From NCBI GenBank assembly GCA_017937485.1, contig JAGBDN010000011.1:62001-126000 (forward strand): DNA of 64,000 bases. The letters run 5' to 3'. The stretch comes from Thermoguttaceae bacterium. GTDB lineage: Bacteria; Planctomycetota; Planctomycetia; Pirellulales; Thermoguttaceae. Positions 44,993 through 53,147 of this stretch are shown here, piece by piece (the stretch's first letter is position 1; every line of letters starts with the position of its first letter). Made by a program: the position numbers and the translations under genes. Under the pieces are notes generated by a model. It was not told where the DNA came from, made no database searches, and saw only the letters and a program-made list of their open reading frames with translations.

Positions 44993-47161
44993 TTATCGCC
45001 GTTCTTCGGAACTCGCTCGAGTCGGCGCGACGCTCGGAAGCGGCGTTTTCGACGCGGCGTCGCTCGCTTCAAAATTTTCCGCAAACTCCGTCGAATCGGG
45101 CGTTTCCGCCGCTTCAAAGGTCGACTCAAACGTTTCGAACGACGTCGCGTTCTTATCCTTTTCTTCCCGCGTCTTCGTCGTCGACGCGATTTCCTCCGTA
45201 CTCGGCGAAACGACCGGCGGTCGCTCTCCGTCGGCGGGAACGCCCGGGCGAGCCGCGCGTCGAACGTCCGGAACGGCGCTCGGCGTATTCGGGCTCGTCG
45301 TTTCCTCGCTCCTTTCGGTCGTCGTTCGACTCGTCAAACTCGGCGCGAAGTCGGCCGCGTCCCAACGTCCCCCGCTCGGTTCGCAACATCCGCTTTTCTC
45401 GACAGTTACGTCTTCCGTTTCCGTTCGAATTGTCTCGACGTTTTCAATCCTTTCGACCGTTCCGCTCGCCGACGTTTCCGGCAAATACCGCGTCGAAACC
45501 GGCTCGACCGTTTTATAAACCGGAACCGGTCGCAACACTTTCGTCGTCTTCGGAACTTGCCTCGCGACGCGCTCGACATACGGCTCTTTGACGGTTTCCG
45601 TTACCGTTTTGTACGTCGTAACCGGCGTTTCGCGAATCTCTTCGGTCGTTTGCATTCGGAGGACGCGCGTCGGCGTTTTCTTCACCACTCGTTCCGTCAC
45701 GGGCTTATACGTCGTTACCGGAACGAGTTCCGTTTGCGTGTCGCGAACGTAAACGGTCGTCGGTTCGCTGACCGTTCGCTCGACTTGCACCGGACGAAAC
45801 GTCGTTCGCGTCGTCGGAACGTTTTCAACGATCGTTTGCGGAACGTAAGTCGTTACAGGAACTTGCGTCGCGACGAGATTGGGACGATAAACTTTTTGAG
45901 CGCGATACTCGGTCGCCTCTTGCGTCGGCGTCCAATAGAGCCCCGGGAGCCGATAGCGCGTTCGCCCGGTCGCCGGATCCCAATAATCGCCGCCGCAACG
46001 CCAACGGAGACAACATCTTTCGCGCCCCGGAACCGCCGTGATTTGCGTTTCGTAACCGCCGTAATCCCGCGTTTCGGTTCGATAGGTCGTCGTCGGACGG
46101 TTGACGACGTAACTCCTTTGCGTCATTACGGTTTCGACGACCGGCTGGTTGACGGTTTCGACGATTTTGCGTTCTTGCATCTGCACGACGGGACGCAGCG
46201 TCGTTCGCGTTCGCGTTTGCGTCGACGTTTCCGGCACGTACCGCGTTACGTTGTAAGTCGTTTCTTTTTCGACGGTTTCCCAAACGGGCCGCTCGACCTT
46301 TACTTTTTCGCGCTTGATCGAAGTTTCCGGCACTTGACGCGACGTCGTCTTATCTCGATAGCGCGTTACGTTATCCCAAACCGTCTCGTAAGTCGTTATT
46401 TCATCCTCCTTATACTCCGTTTCGACGCAAGTCGTCGACGGCGCTTCGCAAGGCGCGCAAACGTCCGAACAAGTCGCGACGGTCGAACAAACGTCGCCGC
46501 CGACGCCGCTCGCGCAACTCGCGGTCGCGACGCTTTGCGCCGGATAAGCGGCGCTCGACGTCGTTTCCGGCGACGCGCAAACGGTTTCGGGCGGCGGAAA
46601 CGACGACGCGCAAACCGGCGGCGACGCGATCGGGGCGCTCGGGAAACTCGCGCAAGCCGTCGTCGAGCAAACCGGCGTCGTCCAAACCGGTCGAGCGACC
46701 GCGACCGTTCGCGGAACCGTCCAAACGTTCGTCGACGGCGCGCAACCGACGACCGTCGGCGCGTAAAACGCTCGAACGCTCGGCGCCCGACGCGCTTCTC
46801 GCCAACGTCGCCAAAAACATTGCGACGCCCCTTGATTCGCCGCGCCGAAAACCAGCGCCGCGCTCGTCAAAAAAACGCCCCAAACGACGACGCGACGCCG
46901 ACTTTTCAACCGTCGAACGCTCTTTTCGCCGTTCCGTTCTTTTTCCTTCGCCGCATTTCGTTCGTCGCTCGTCGGAATTTCTCGCCGACGCGCTTCCGAC
47001 GCGGAACGCGACGCGACCGGCGCCGCTCCGTCGTTCGCTTCAACAACCGCCGCCCCGACGGCGCGCTCCTCGACGCGCGCCCAATTCGCCGTTCGCGACG
47101 CGACGCCGGCAAAAAAATTTCGTTTTTTCTCCCGGAAATGAGACGCGCGTTTTCTCGTCAT
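44993..47161 (-). CDS. YTV-type Thr/Val/Tyr-repeat secreted protein
   Basis: 722 residues from the ATG at 47161 (GAGGAGAAATCAAC upstream); a 50-residue upstream extension was rejected. A basic, probably cytosolic stretch of 90 residues precedes one hydrophobic segment (about 91-107). A Ser/Ala/Pro/Cys-rich part follows. Residues about 275-620 are built from many short repeats of the type PVTTYKPVTERVVK and TRYVPETS, interrupted by a Cys-containing module (CCLRWRCGGDYWDP, GLYWTP) near 435. These resemble the YTV motif described from Rhodopirellula-type secreted proteins. The last 100 residues are acidic and disordered. Probably an envelope or surface structural protein. Convergent with the large secreted protein, 51 bases apart. 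Confidence 0.7.
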   Translation of the reverse strand: MTRKRASHFREKKRNFFAGVASRTANWARVEERAVGAAVVEANDGAAPVASRSASEARRREIPTSDERNAAKEKERNGEKSVRRLKSRRRVVVWGVFLTSAALVFGAANQGASQCFWRRWREARRAPSVRAFYAPTVVGCAPSTNVWTVPRTVAVARPVWTTPVCSTTACASFPSAPIASPPVCASSFPPPETVCASPETTSSAAYPAQSVATASCASGVGGDVCSTVATCSDVCAPCEAPSTTCVETEYKEDEITTYETVWDNVTRYRDKTTSRQVPETSIKREKVKVERPVWETVEKETTYNVTRYVPETSTQTRTRTTLRPVVQMQERKIVETVNQPVVETVMTQRSYVVNRPTTTYRTETRDYGGYETQITAVPGRERCCLRWRCGGDYWDPATGRTRYRLPGLYWTPTQEATEYRAQKVYRPNLVATQVPVTTYVPQTIVENVPTTRTTFRPVQVERTVSEPTTVYVRDTQTELVPVTTYKPVTERVVKKTPTRVLRMQTTEEIRETPVTTYKTVTETVKEPYVERVARQVPKTTKVLRPVPVYKTVEPVSTRYLPETSASGTVERIENVETIRTETEDVTVEKSGCCEPSGGRWDAADFAPSLTSRTTTERSEETTSPNTPSAVPDVRRAARPGVPADGERPPVVSPSTEEIASTTKTREEKDKNATSFETFESTFEAAETPDSTEFAENFEASDAASKTPLPSVAPTRASSEERR

Positions 47162-47473
47162 GTTGATTTCTCCTCGTTTTTCGTTAAAATAAAGGAAAGA
47201 GCGCGTCAAACCGCCGCGCCGCGACGTTATTGAGAAAATTTGACAAAATTCTCCCAAACCTCGCCGCCCGCGCAACCGCTCTTTCCGACGTCCAAGCGAC
47301 GCCGGTAACATAGTTTTTTCGGCGCAAAAGCGTCAAAACCGGTAAAAAATTCCCGTTCGTTCCTCGTCGAGCGCGCGTTTTTTCCTCAAAACGCCGCCAA
47401 CCGACAAATTTCGCCTATACTAACGCCAAACCGGCGTCGATTTTTAACCTTGTTCCCGCTCTAAAGAAAAACG
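47162..47473. other. Divergent region YTV-like gene / moxR
   Basis: 312 bases between two divergent starts. AT-rich near both ends; TATACT at 47416-47421 is a possible plus-strand -10 for moxR, without a recognisable -35. TTGACA occurs at 47240-47245 but has no -10 at the right distance. No gene. Confidence 0.4.
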
Positions 47474-48565
47474 ATGAGCCTTCCTTCCGATTTTAACCGA
47501 CTCGCGCCCGACGACGCCCCGACGCCCTCCCCTTCGTTCCTCGACGCCGCGACCTACGGCTTCGCGCCGGTCGAAACGCCGGAGCCGAAACGCTCCAACC
47601 TCGACGACGCTTCGACGCGTCGCTTCGCCGACGTTTACCGGCGTCTCGTCGCCGAAATTGAAAAAGCGTTCGTCGGTCAGCGCGAACTCGTCGTCGGAAC
47701 GCTCGTCGCTCTTTTTTCCGGCGGACACGTTCTCGTCGAAAGCGTCCCGGGTCTCGGCAAAACCCTTTTCGCGCAAGCGCTTGGACGCGCGCTCGGCTGT
47801 CGTTTCGGCCGCGTTCAGTTCACGCCGGACTTGACGCCGTCCGACGTCGTCGGCGCGCTCGTTTTCAACGCGAAAGAACAGGAATTTACCTTCCGCCCCG
47901 GCCCGATTTTTACGCAAGTCCTTCTCGCCGACGAAATTAACCGCTCCCCCGCCAAGACGCACGCCGCGCTTCTCGAAGCGACGCAAGAAGGCGCCGCGAC
48001 GGTCGACGGTCAAACGCATCCCCTTCCGCGCCCGTTCTTTACGATCGCGACGCAAAACCCGATCGAGTCCGAAGGCACGTACCGCCTTCCGGAAGCGCAG
48101 CTCGACCGCTTTATGTTCAAGCTCGTCGCCGATTACCCGAGCGCCGAGGAAGAAACCAAAATTTTGGTCGAACACGGCAAAAACGTCGCGACGTCGACGA
48201 AACTCGACGCGATTCGTCCGGTTCTCGCCGCCGAAGAAGTTTTAGAGCTAACGTCGCTTACCAACGACGTTTACGTCGCGCCGCAACTCTTCGATTACGT
48301 CGTTAAAATCGTCCGCGCGACCCGCGATTTCCCGCGTCTAGCGTTCGGAGCGTCGCCCCGCGCCGGCCTCGCGCTCGTCCAAGGCGCTCGCGTCCTCGCC
48401 GCCTTCCGCGGTCGCAATTACGCGACGCCGGACGACGTCGCGCCGCTCGTTTTGCCAACATTGCGACACCGCATCGTTCTTTCCCCGGAAGCGGAAATCG
48501 AAGGGCGCCGCGTCGACGACGTCTTAACGGCGCTCCTCCGTTCGATCGAAACGCCGCGACTTTAA
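47474..48565 (+). CDS. MoxR-family AAA+ ATPase
   Basis: 363 residues. AAA_3 core with Walker A SVPGLGKT (about 89-96), Walker B LLADEINRSPAK (about 150), sensor-1 region IATQNPIESEGTY and the C-terminal helical lid with FGASPRAGLAL. MoxR ATPases act as cytosolic chaperone-like motors, usually with DUF58/vWA partners encoded next door. Here the following gene is not DUF58 but a small HEPN-like membrane protein 82 bases away. The two DUF58 genes of the window (8.9 and 21.5 kb) are possible partners in trans. The roughly 45-residue N-terminal extension is longer than usual. The ribosome binding site AAAGAAAAACG is weak. Confidence 0.92.
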   Translation: MSLPSDFNRLAPDDAPTPSPSFLDAATYGFAPVETPEPKRSNLDDASTRRFADVYRRLVAEIEKAFVGQRELVVGTLVALFSGGHVLVESVPGLGKTLFAQALGRALGCRFGRVQFTPDLTPSDVVGALVFNAKEQEFTFRPGPIFTQVLLADEINRSPAKTHAALLEATQEGAATVDGQTHPLPRPFFTIATQNPIESEGTYRLPEAQLDRFMFKLVADYPSAEEETKILVEHGKNVATSTKLDAIRPVLAAEEVLELTSLTNDVYVAPQLFDYVVKIVRATRDFPRLAFGASPRAGLALVQGARVLAAFRGRNYATPDDVAPLVLPTLRHRIVLSPEAEIEGRRVDDVLTALLRSIETPRL

Positions 48566-48647
48566 CCCTTTGTCTTTCAAATTTTCGTCTCGCGCAAATC
48601 GAGTTTTCCCGTTATTTAACAACGTTAACCGATGAAAAAACCGTCCG

Positions 48648-48998
48648 ATGGCCGATCCGTTCACCCGATTAATCGCGATTTCCCAACAAACGGAACGTCT
48701 TTTAGAACAACGCTTTGGCGCGCAAGGTCGCGGACTTCACGAAAAACTCTCGTCGGTCGCCGACCGCGTTCCGGAAAAAATCCAAAAGAAGATTCGCTTT
48801 ATTGCGACAATACGCAACAAAGCGACGCACGAAGACGTCCGAATCGCCAAGGAAAATCTTCCCGCGGTACGACAAGCGTTCGCCGAGGTTCTTCCGGCGC
48901 TCGACGGCGGCGCCTCCAAACGCCGCGCCGCGCTTCGCAAAGCGCTAATAGCGCTTGGTTTAATAGCGGCGTTCGCGGCGTTTCTCGCGTTGCGATAA
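48648..48998 (+). CDS. Small HEPN-like protein with C-terminal membrane anchor
   Basis: 116 residues. Helical throughout: an N-terminal amphipathic helix (RLIAISQQTERLLEQRFGAQ), a second helix leading into IRFIATIRNKATHED, and a C-terminal hydrophobic helix (about 99-115) after basic KRRAALRK, giving a tail-anchored, cytosol-facing topology. Arg56-Asn-Lys-Ala-Thr-His61 fits the Rx4-6H motif of HEPN domains, many of which are RNases; the same RN-x-x-H-like pattern also occurs in DUF4145-type proteins. Membership is inference from motif and helix layout. Lies between moxR (82 bases upstream) and a gene of unknown function (58 bases downstream), probably one transcript ending at rtcB. An overlapping frame starting at 48632 has no protein-like character. 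Confidence 0.6.
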   Translation: MADPFTRLIAISQQTERLLEQRFGAQGRGLHEKLSSVADRVPEKIQKKIRFIATIRNKATHEDVRIAKENLPAVRQAFAEVLPALDGGASKRRAALRKALIALGLIAAFAAFLALR

Positions 48999-49056
48999 CT
49001 TCGACGTTTCGCTTCACCGTTACACCAAATAACAACGACTTAGAAAAGAACGTTAA

Positions 49057-50181
49057 ATGATCGATTTTTGGGCGCGTTTCGACGAATCGGACGTCGAAAA
49101 ATACGCGAAAACGTTAATTCTTCCCGAGTACATGTCGCACTTAAACCTCCGTCCTTTCTCGTTTTCCGAACAGCGAGAGAGCGCGAGCGGTCGCGAGCCG
49201 TTGACGCTCCTTTATGTCGGCGACGGTCGCTTGGAAGAATTGGAACTCCGCCCGGAACGCGACGCCTTGCCGCTAATCGCGTCCCTCGCTCTCGGCGTCG
49301 ACGTCGAGAAAATCCGCCTTCCCAACTCCGGCGCTTACTGGACTTGGAGCGACTACGGGCCGACGCATCCGTTCTTTTCGGAGCCGCGCGCTTCGGGAAC
49401 CGACGTCTCCTCGCCGGCTAACGACGCCGAGTCGCCGCGCTTTCTTCGCGTTTATTTCGAACCGCGCGAAACGACTTTTTCACCGACGCGAACTTTCGAC
49501 GCGCAAGACGCTTACGTCAGCGTTTCTCGTCGCGAAATTTTCTTTTCTTGGCGCGTTTTGGAAGCCTACTTGGAAGCGCGCTGTCGCGATTTGCTTATCG
49601 ATTTTTCCGCGACGTCTTGCGGCGCAACAAACAACGAGGCGCCGCAACCCCAAGAAAAACATTCGCTTAGCGCAAACGAATCCTCCGAAAACGAAAATAA
49701 CGACGTCGCGTCGTCAAACGAACGTCCCTTCCGCGTCGATTTCGCTTGGGACGCCGATTTCCGTCCCTTCGACGCGAATTACGCCGAACCGCAAACCGTC
49801 GACGTCGCGCCGCAAAGCGCCGATTCCGTCGCGCCGACGCTCGACGCAACCGAACGCCGAAACGTCGCTTACGCTCGTCGATTCGACGTTTCCAATCGCG
49901 CGCCGAAAACGCCGTCGCAACCGCCGAAATTCGCCTTTGAAGTCGACGAGCAAAACGTTCGTTTCCGTTTTGGGCCGATCGCCGGTTCGCTCGTCGCGGC
50001 CAACGGCGACACGTTCGAAGACGCGATTCGTTTTTCCGGGTTGCGACATTCGTTAACTTCTTTATCCGATTACGTTTATTACGACCCGCGAAACGCCGCG
50101 CCGACGCTCGACGAAACCGGCGTTCGTTTGCGTTTAACGCCCGTCGACGACGACGCGACCGCCGAAAACCACGACGTTTAG
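49057..50181 (+). CDS. Protein of unknown function in the moxR-rtcB cluster
   Basis: 374 residues; no family recognised. No signal peptide or membrane helix. The N-terminal half (about 1-175) is Trp/Tyr/Phe-rich with mixed alpha/beta character (MIDFWARFDESDVEKYAK, SGAYWTWSDYGPTHPFF, REIFFSWRVLEAYLEARCRDLLIDF). A Ser/Glu/Asn-rich disordered stretch (about 180-220) follows, and the C-terminal part (about 285-374) has beta-strand character (FAFEVDEQNVRFRFGPIAG). Codon use fits the window. Positioned 58 bases after the HEPN-like gene and 49 bases before rtcB. ATG preceded by AGAAAAGAACG. Function cannot be proposed beyond the shared neighbourhood. Confidence 0.7.
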   Translation: MIDFWARFDESDVEKYAKTLILPEYMSHLNLRPFSFSEQRESASGREPLTLLYVGDGRLEELELRPERDALPLIASLALGVDVEKIRLPNSGAYWTWSDYGPTHPFFSEPRASGTDVSSPANDAESPRFLRVYFEPRETTFSPTRTFDAQDAYVSVSRREIFFSWRVLEAYLEARCRDLLIDFSATSCGATNNEAPQPQEKHSLSANESSENENNDVASSNERPFRVDFAWDADFRPFDANYAEPQTVDVAPQSADSVAPTLDATERRNVAYARRFDVSNRAPKTPSQPPKFAFEVDEQNVRFRFGPIAGSLVAANGDTFEDAIRFSGLRHSLTSLSDYVYYDPRNAAPTLDETGVRLRLTPVDDDATAENHDV

Positions 50182-50230
50182 CGTTTCGATTCGATTCGTC
50201 CTTCCTTTTTTTCGCTTCGGAGCCGCGCCA

Positions 50231-51754
50231 ATGAAAAAATCGCCCGTTTCCCCCGCCGCCCCCAAGAGCGACGCCGCGCCCCTTTCGGTCGTTCCGACCG
50301 GCCCCGCGACCGGGCTTCTTTACGTCGACGGGCGTTCGCCGGTTCGCGTTTTCGGCGTCGACTCGATTCGCAAGTCGTTCGGCGAAGATACGTTGCGTCA
50401 GGCCGTTAACGCGCGCCTGGCGCCGGGCGTCGTCGACGTCGTTCTAAACCCCGACGCGCACGTCGGTTACGGCGCGCCGATCGGCTGCGTTATGGTTTCG
50501 CCGACGCATATTTACCCGGGCCCGGTCGGCGTCGATATTAATTGCTCGATGAGTTTGCTTCAGTTCGACCTCGACGCTAACGCTATCGCCGACAAGCGGT
50601 TGCGTCGCGCCCTCGTCGACGCGATCGAACGTCGCGTTCCGACCGGCGCCGGCTACCGTCAAGCGCCGCTCGGGCGAAAAATTCCGCTCGAAACGCTCGA
50701 ACGCGCCCTCGTCGAGGGCGCGACGCCGGAAATTTGCGCGCTACTCGAAGTCAATCCCGATTGGGCGAACCGTCTCGAAGACGCCGTCCGCGTCGGAAGC
50801 GACGGAAGCGTCGAGTCGCTCGCGAAACGACTCGACGTCGTCAAACGCGCCGGAACCGTCAAAAACTACGAAGCTAAACTGGCGCAACTCGGAAGTTACG
50901 GCGGCGGCAACCACTTCGGCGAATGCGAAATCGTCCGCTTTTCCGACGCCGAAAAGCGGAATCCGACCGTCGCGCAAACGTTCGGACTCGTCGACGGCGG
51001 CGTCGCGTTCCTCTCGCACTGCGGTTCGCGCGGTTTCGGCAACGAACTAGCTCGGGCGCAGTTCGCGACGCTCCAACGCAAGTTCGAAACTTGGGGAACG
51101 CCCTTCCCGAGCGGCGATAAACAACTCGTTTACGCGCCCTTAGGAACGCCGGAAGCGAACGATTATCTCGACGATATTACGCTCGGCGCCAACTTTGCGA
51201 CGCTGAATCACCTCGTTATTAATTCGCTCGTCGCGGAGGCGTTCGCGGAAGTGTTACCCGGCGTCGCGGCGCGCTTCGTTTACTTCGTCAGCCACAACTT
51301 CGCGCGTCGCGAAATCCTCGACGGCGCCCCGGTTTACGTTCACCGCAAGGGCGCGACGCGAGCTTACCCGGCGAATCATTTCGCGCTCAAAGACACGCCG
51401 TTCGCGGCGACCGGCCATCCGATTTTGCTTCCCGGCAACCCGACGCAAGGCTCGTCCGTTATGGTCGCGCTCGACGGCGCTAAAGCGAGTTGTTACAGCA
51501 TTAATCACGGCGCCGGACGCGCGCTCGGACGGCGAGAGGCGGTTCGAACGCTCGACCAAAAGCAAATCGACGCGGAACTCGCCGCCGCCGATATTTTGAC
51601 CAATTGTCGCCAATACCCGAAAGACGAAGCGCCCGCCGCGTACAAAGATTTCAACGAGGTCTTGCGGAGCGTCGAGGAAGCGGGACTAGCGCGCGAAGTC
51701 GCTCGTTTGAAAGCGGCGTTCGTTATCAAAGACGCCGATAAAGCGGACGATTAA
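50231..51754 (+). CDS. rtcB: RtcB-family RNA ligase, divergent form
   Basis: 507 residues. RtcB joins RNA 2',3'-cyclic phosphate or 3'-phosphate ends to 5'-OH ends, with GTP and Mn2+. Conserved pieces: GVDINC (metal Cys), YGGGNHFGE, GSRGFG, SHNFARRE, HRKGATRAYP, SINHGAGR with the guanylylated His at about 425, and KDEAPAAYKDF. Departures from the common form: GVDINCSM for GVDINCGV, HCGSRG for HSGSRG or HTGSRG, LNHLVI for xNRxxI, and PGNPTQGSS where PGSMGTxS is usual. Metal and His ligands appear intact, so ligase activity is plausible. Last gene of the moxR cluster; GGAG lies 9 bases before the ATG. Confidence 0.9.
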   Translation: MKKSPVSPAAPKSDAAPLSVVPTGPATGLLYVDGRSPVRVFGVDSIRKSFGEDTLRQAVNARLAPGVVDVVLNPDAHVGYGAPIGCVMVSPTHIYPGPVGVDINCSMSLLQFDLDANAIADKRLRRALVDAIERRVPTGAGYRQAPLGRKIPLETLERALVEGATPEICALLEVNPDWANRLEDAVRVGSDGSVESLAKRLDVVKRAGTVKNYEAKLAQLGSYGGGNHFGECEIVRFSDAEKRNPTVAQTFGLVDGGVAFLSHCGSRGFGNELARAQFATLQRKFETWGTPFPSGDKQLVYAPLGTPEANDYLDDITLGANFATLNHLVINSLVAEAFAEVLPGVAARFVYFVSHNFARREILDGAPVYVHRKGATRAYPANHFALKDTPFAATGHPILLPGNPTQGSSVMVALDGAKASCYSINHGAGRALGRREAVRTLDQKQIDAELAAADILTNCRQYPKDEAPAAYKDFNEVLRSVEEAGLAREVARLKAAFVIKDADKADD

Positions 51755-51808
51755 CGGCGCGGTTCCGTTAAATTTTCCCTTATCTCGGCGACGATTTTTC
51801 GCCGCTCC

Positions 51809-51838
51809 TTGACGCCGCCGCGCCGAGCGTTATATTAT
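51809..51838 (+). promoter_or_regulatory. Promoter of the ferritin gene
   Basis: TTGACG at 51809-51814 with TATATT (16-base spacer) or TATTAT (18-base spacer) following. About 85 bases before the ferritin start. No clear Fur-box palindrome is seen. Confidence 0.55.
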
Positions 51839-51921
51839 TAATTGAAGAGAAACCGACGACGTCGGAAAAAACGCCGCGTCGCCGCCAAAAACACGCAACC
51901 CCTTATTTCGGAGGTTTTACG

Positions 51922-52434
51922 ATGTCGATTTCGCCGAAAATGGAAGCGGCTATCAACAAGCAAATCAACGCGGAATTTTACTCCGCTTACCTGTATCTCG
52001 CGATGTCCTGCCAAGCGGACGCGCTCCGTTTGAAGGGCGTCGCCAACTGGTTCAACGTTCAATACCAAGAGGAAGTCGCGCACGCGACCGGGTTCCTGAA
52101 CTACCTGCAAGACCGCGGCGGTCGCGTTGTTCTCGAAGCGATCGAAGCGCCGCAAACCGAATGGCCGAACGCCGTCGCGATGTTCCAACACACTTGCGAA
52201 CACGAAGCGCACGTTACGTCGCTGATTAACGACTTGGCCGCGCTCGCGCTCGAAGAAAAAGACTTCGCCGCGTCGCAATTCCTCAACTGGTACGTTAACG
52301 AGCAAGTCGAAGAAGAGTCGACCGCCGACCAAATCCTCGGCGATATGACGCTCGCGCAAAACGACGGCGGCGCGATGTTGACGCTCGACCGCGAATTGGC
52401 CGCCCGCACGTTCGTCGCGCCGGTCATCGGCTGA
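51922..52434 (+). CDS. ftnA: Ferritin (FtnA-type)
   Basis: 170 residues. Forms a 24-subunit cytosolic cage that oxidises and stores iron. The four-helix bundle carries the complete ferroxidase centre at the positions expected from E. coli FtnA shifted by one: Glu18, Glu51, His54, Glu95, Gln128 and Glu131. No haem-binding Met at the bacterioferritin position is apparent. Start: ATG with CGGAGGTTTTACG upstream, one of the best ribosome binding sites in the window. Own promoter and terminator, so it is independent of the preceding rtcB cluster. Confidence 0.96.
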   Translation: MSISPKMEAAINKQINAEFYSAYLYLAMSCQADALRLKGVANWFNVQYQEEVAHATGFLNYLQDRGGRVVLEAIEAPQTEWPNAVAMFQHTCEHEAHVTSLINDLAALALEEKDFAASQFLNWYVNEQVEEESTADQILGDMTLAQNDGGAMLTLDRELAARTFVAPVIG

Positions 52435-52500
52435 TCGCCGATGGTTCGCCGGTCGACGCGACCGGGCGTCAAGTCGACGGTTAAACGCCGACGTCGACAA

Positions 52501-52537
52501 AAAACGCCGCGACGTTTCGAGAACGTCGCGGCGTTTT
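52501..52537. terminator. Bidirectional terminator between ferritin and nitroreductase genes
   Basis: Perfect 16-bp stem AAAACGCCGCGACGTT / AACGTCGCGGCGTTTT with a five-base loop, flanked by A's and T's on both sides, in the convergent gap. Serves ferritin on plus and the mfd-nitroreductase unit on minus. Confidence 0.85.
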
Positions 52538-52570
52538 CCGTTTTCAACTCGCGCCGTTTAACGTTTTACG

Positions 52571-53095
52571 TCAAACGCGAATAACGTTCCCTTCCTTGCG
52601 GGGCGGCGGCGCCGGAAGCGGGTCGGCGGCGTACCCGAGCGCGCAAAAACCGACGCCGACGTAACCTTCCTCGACGCCCCACTTGCGCATTAGCTCTTTG
52701 CCGCGTTCGTCTTCGAACGTTTCCTTCGCGCGGTGAATCCAGCAGGAGCCGAGCCCGACCGCGTATGCGCCGAGCATCAAATTGCCCAAAACAAGCGAAC
52801 CGTCCTCGACGTAAGTCGGGCGAATGTGCTTCCCGCCGAAGACCGCGACGTAAGTCGGCGCGCCGTAAAACGGATCGCTCGTAACGCCGAGATACTCCGC
52901 GTTGATTTTCGACAGTAAAGCCCGAGTTTCCGCGTCTTGCACGACGACCAGTTTCGTCGCCTGCATATTGCGACCGGACGCCGCGTAAACGCCCGCTTCC
53001 AAGACGGCGTCGAGTTCGGCGTCGGCGATTTGCTCCGGTTTGTACGCGCGGACGCTCCGGCGCAACTTCATACTTTCGAGCGTTTCGAGTTTCAT
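52571..53095 (-). CDS. Nitroreductase-family FMN protein
   Basis: 174 residues from the ATG at 53095; a 13-residue longer version would need a TTG. Family features: RRSVRAYKPEQI (FMN phosphate contact), VYAASGRNMQATKLVVVQD, GNLMLGAYAVGLGSCWIHRA and a final GFCALGYAADP. These NAD(P)H-dependent flavoenzymes reduce nitroaromatics, quinones or flavins; the physiological electron acceptor is unknown. Follows mfd after only 52 bases on the same strand, so it is likely co-transcribed. Confidence 0.9.
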   Translation of the reverse strand: MKLETLESMKLRRSVRAYKPEQIADAELDAVLEAGVYAASGRNMQATKLVVVQDAETRALLSKINAEYLGVTSDPFYGAPTYVAVFGGKHIRPTYVEDGSLVLGNLMLGAYAVGLGSCWIHRAKETFEDERGKELMRKWGVEEGYVGVGFCALGYAADPLPAPPPRKEGNVIRV

Positions 53096-53147
53096 TCGTT
53101 CGGTCTCGCTTTCTTGTTTAACGTTGATTTTCAACGGGTTACAACTT

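Noticed and set aside
45557-47233. Plus-strand Arg-rich open frame of about 560 codons over the YTV-like gene
   Set aside because: Composition is nearly all Arg/Phe/Asp/Val, a shadow of the Thr/Val repeats on the other strand.
47240-47245. TTGACA upstream of moxR
   Set aside because: No -10 at a workable distance; likely chance.
48632-49060. 142-codon frame starting 16 bases before the HEPN-like gene
   Set aside because: Out of frame with the HEPN-like gene, Arg/Ser-rich and without secondary-structure pattern; a shadow frame.
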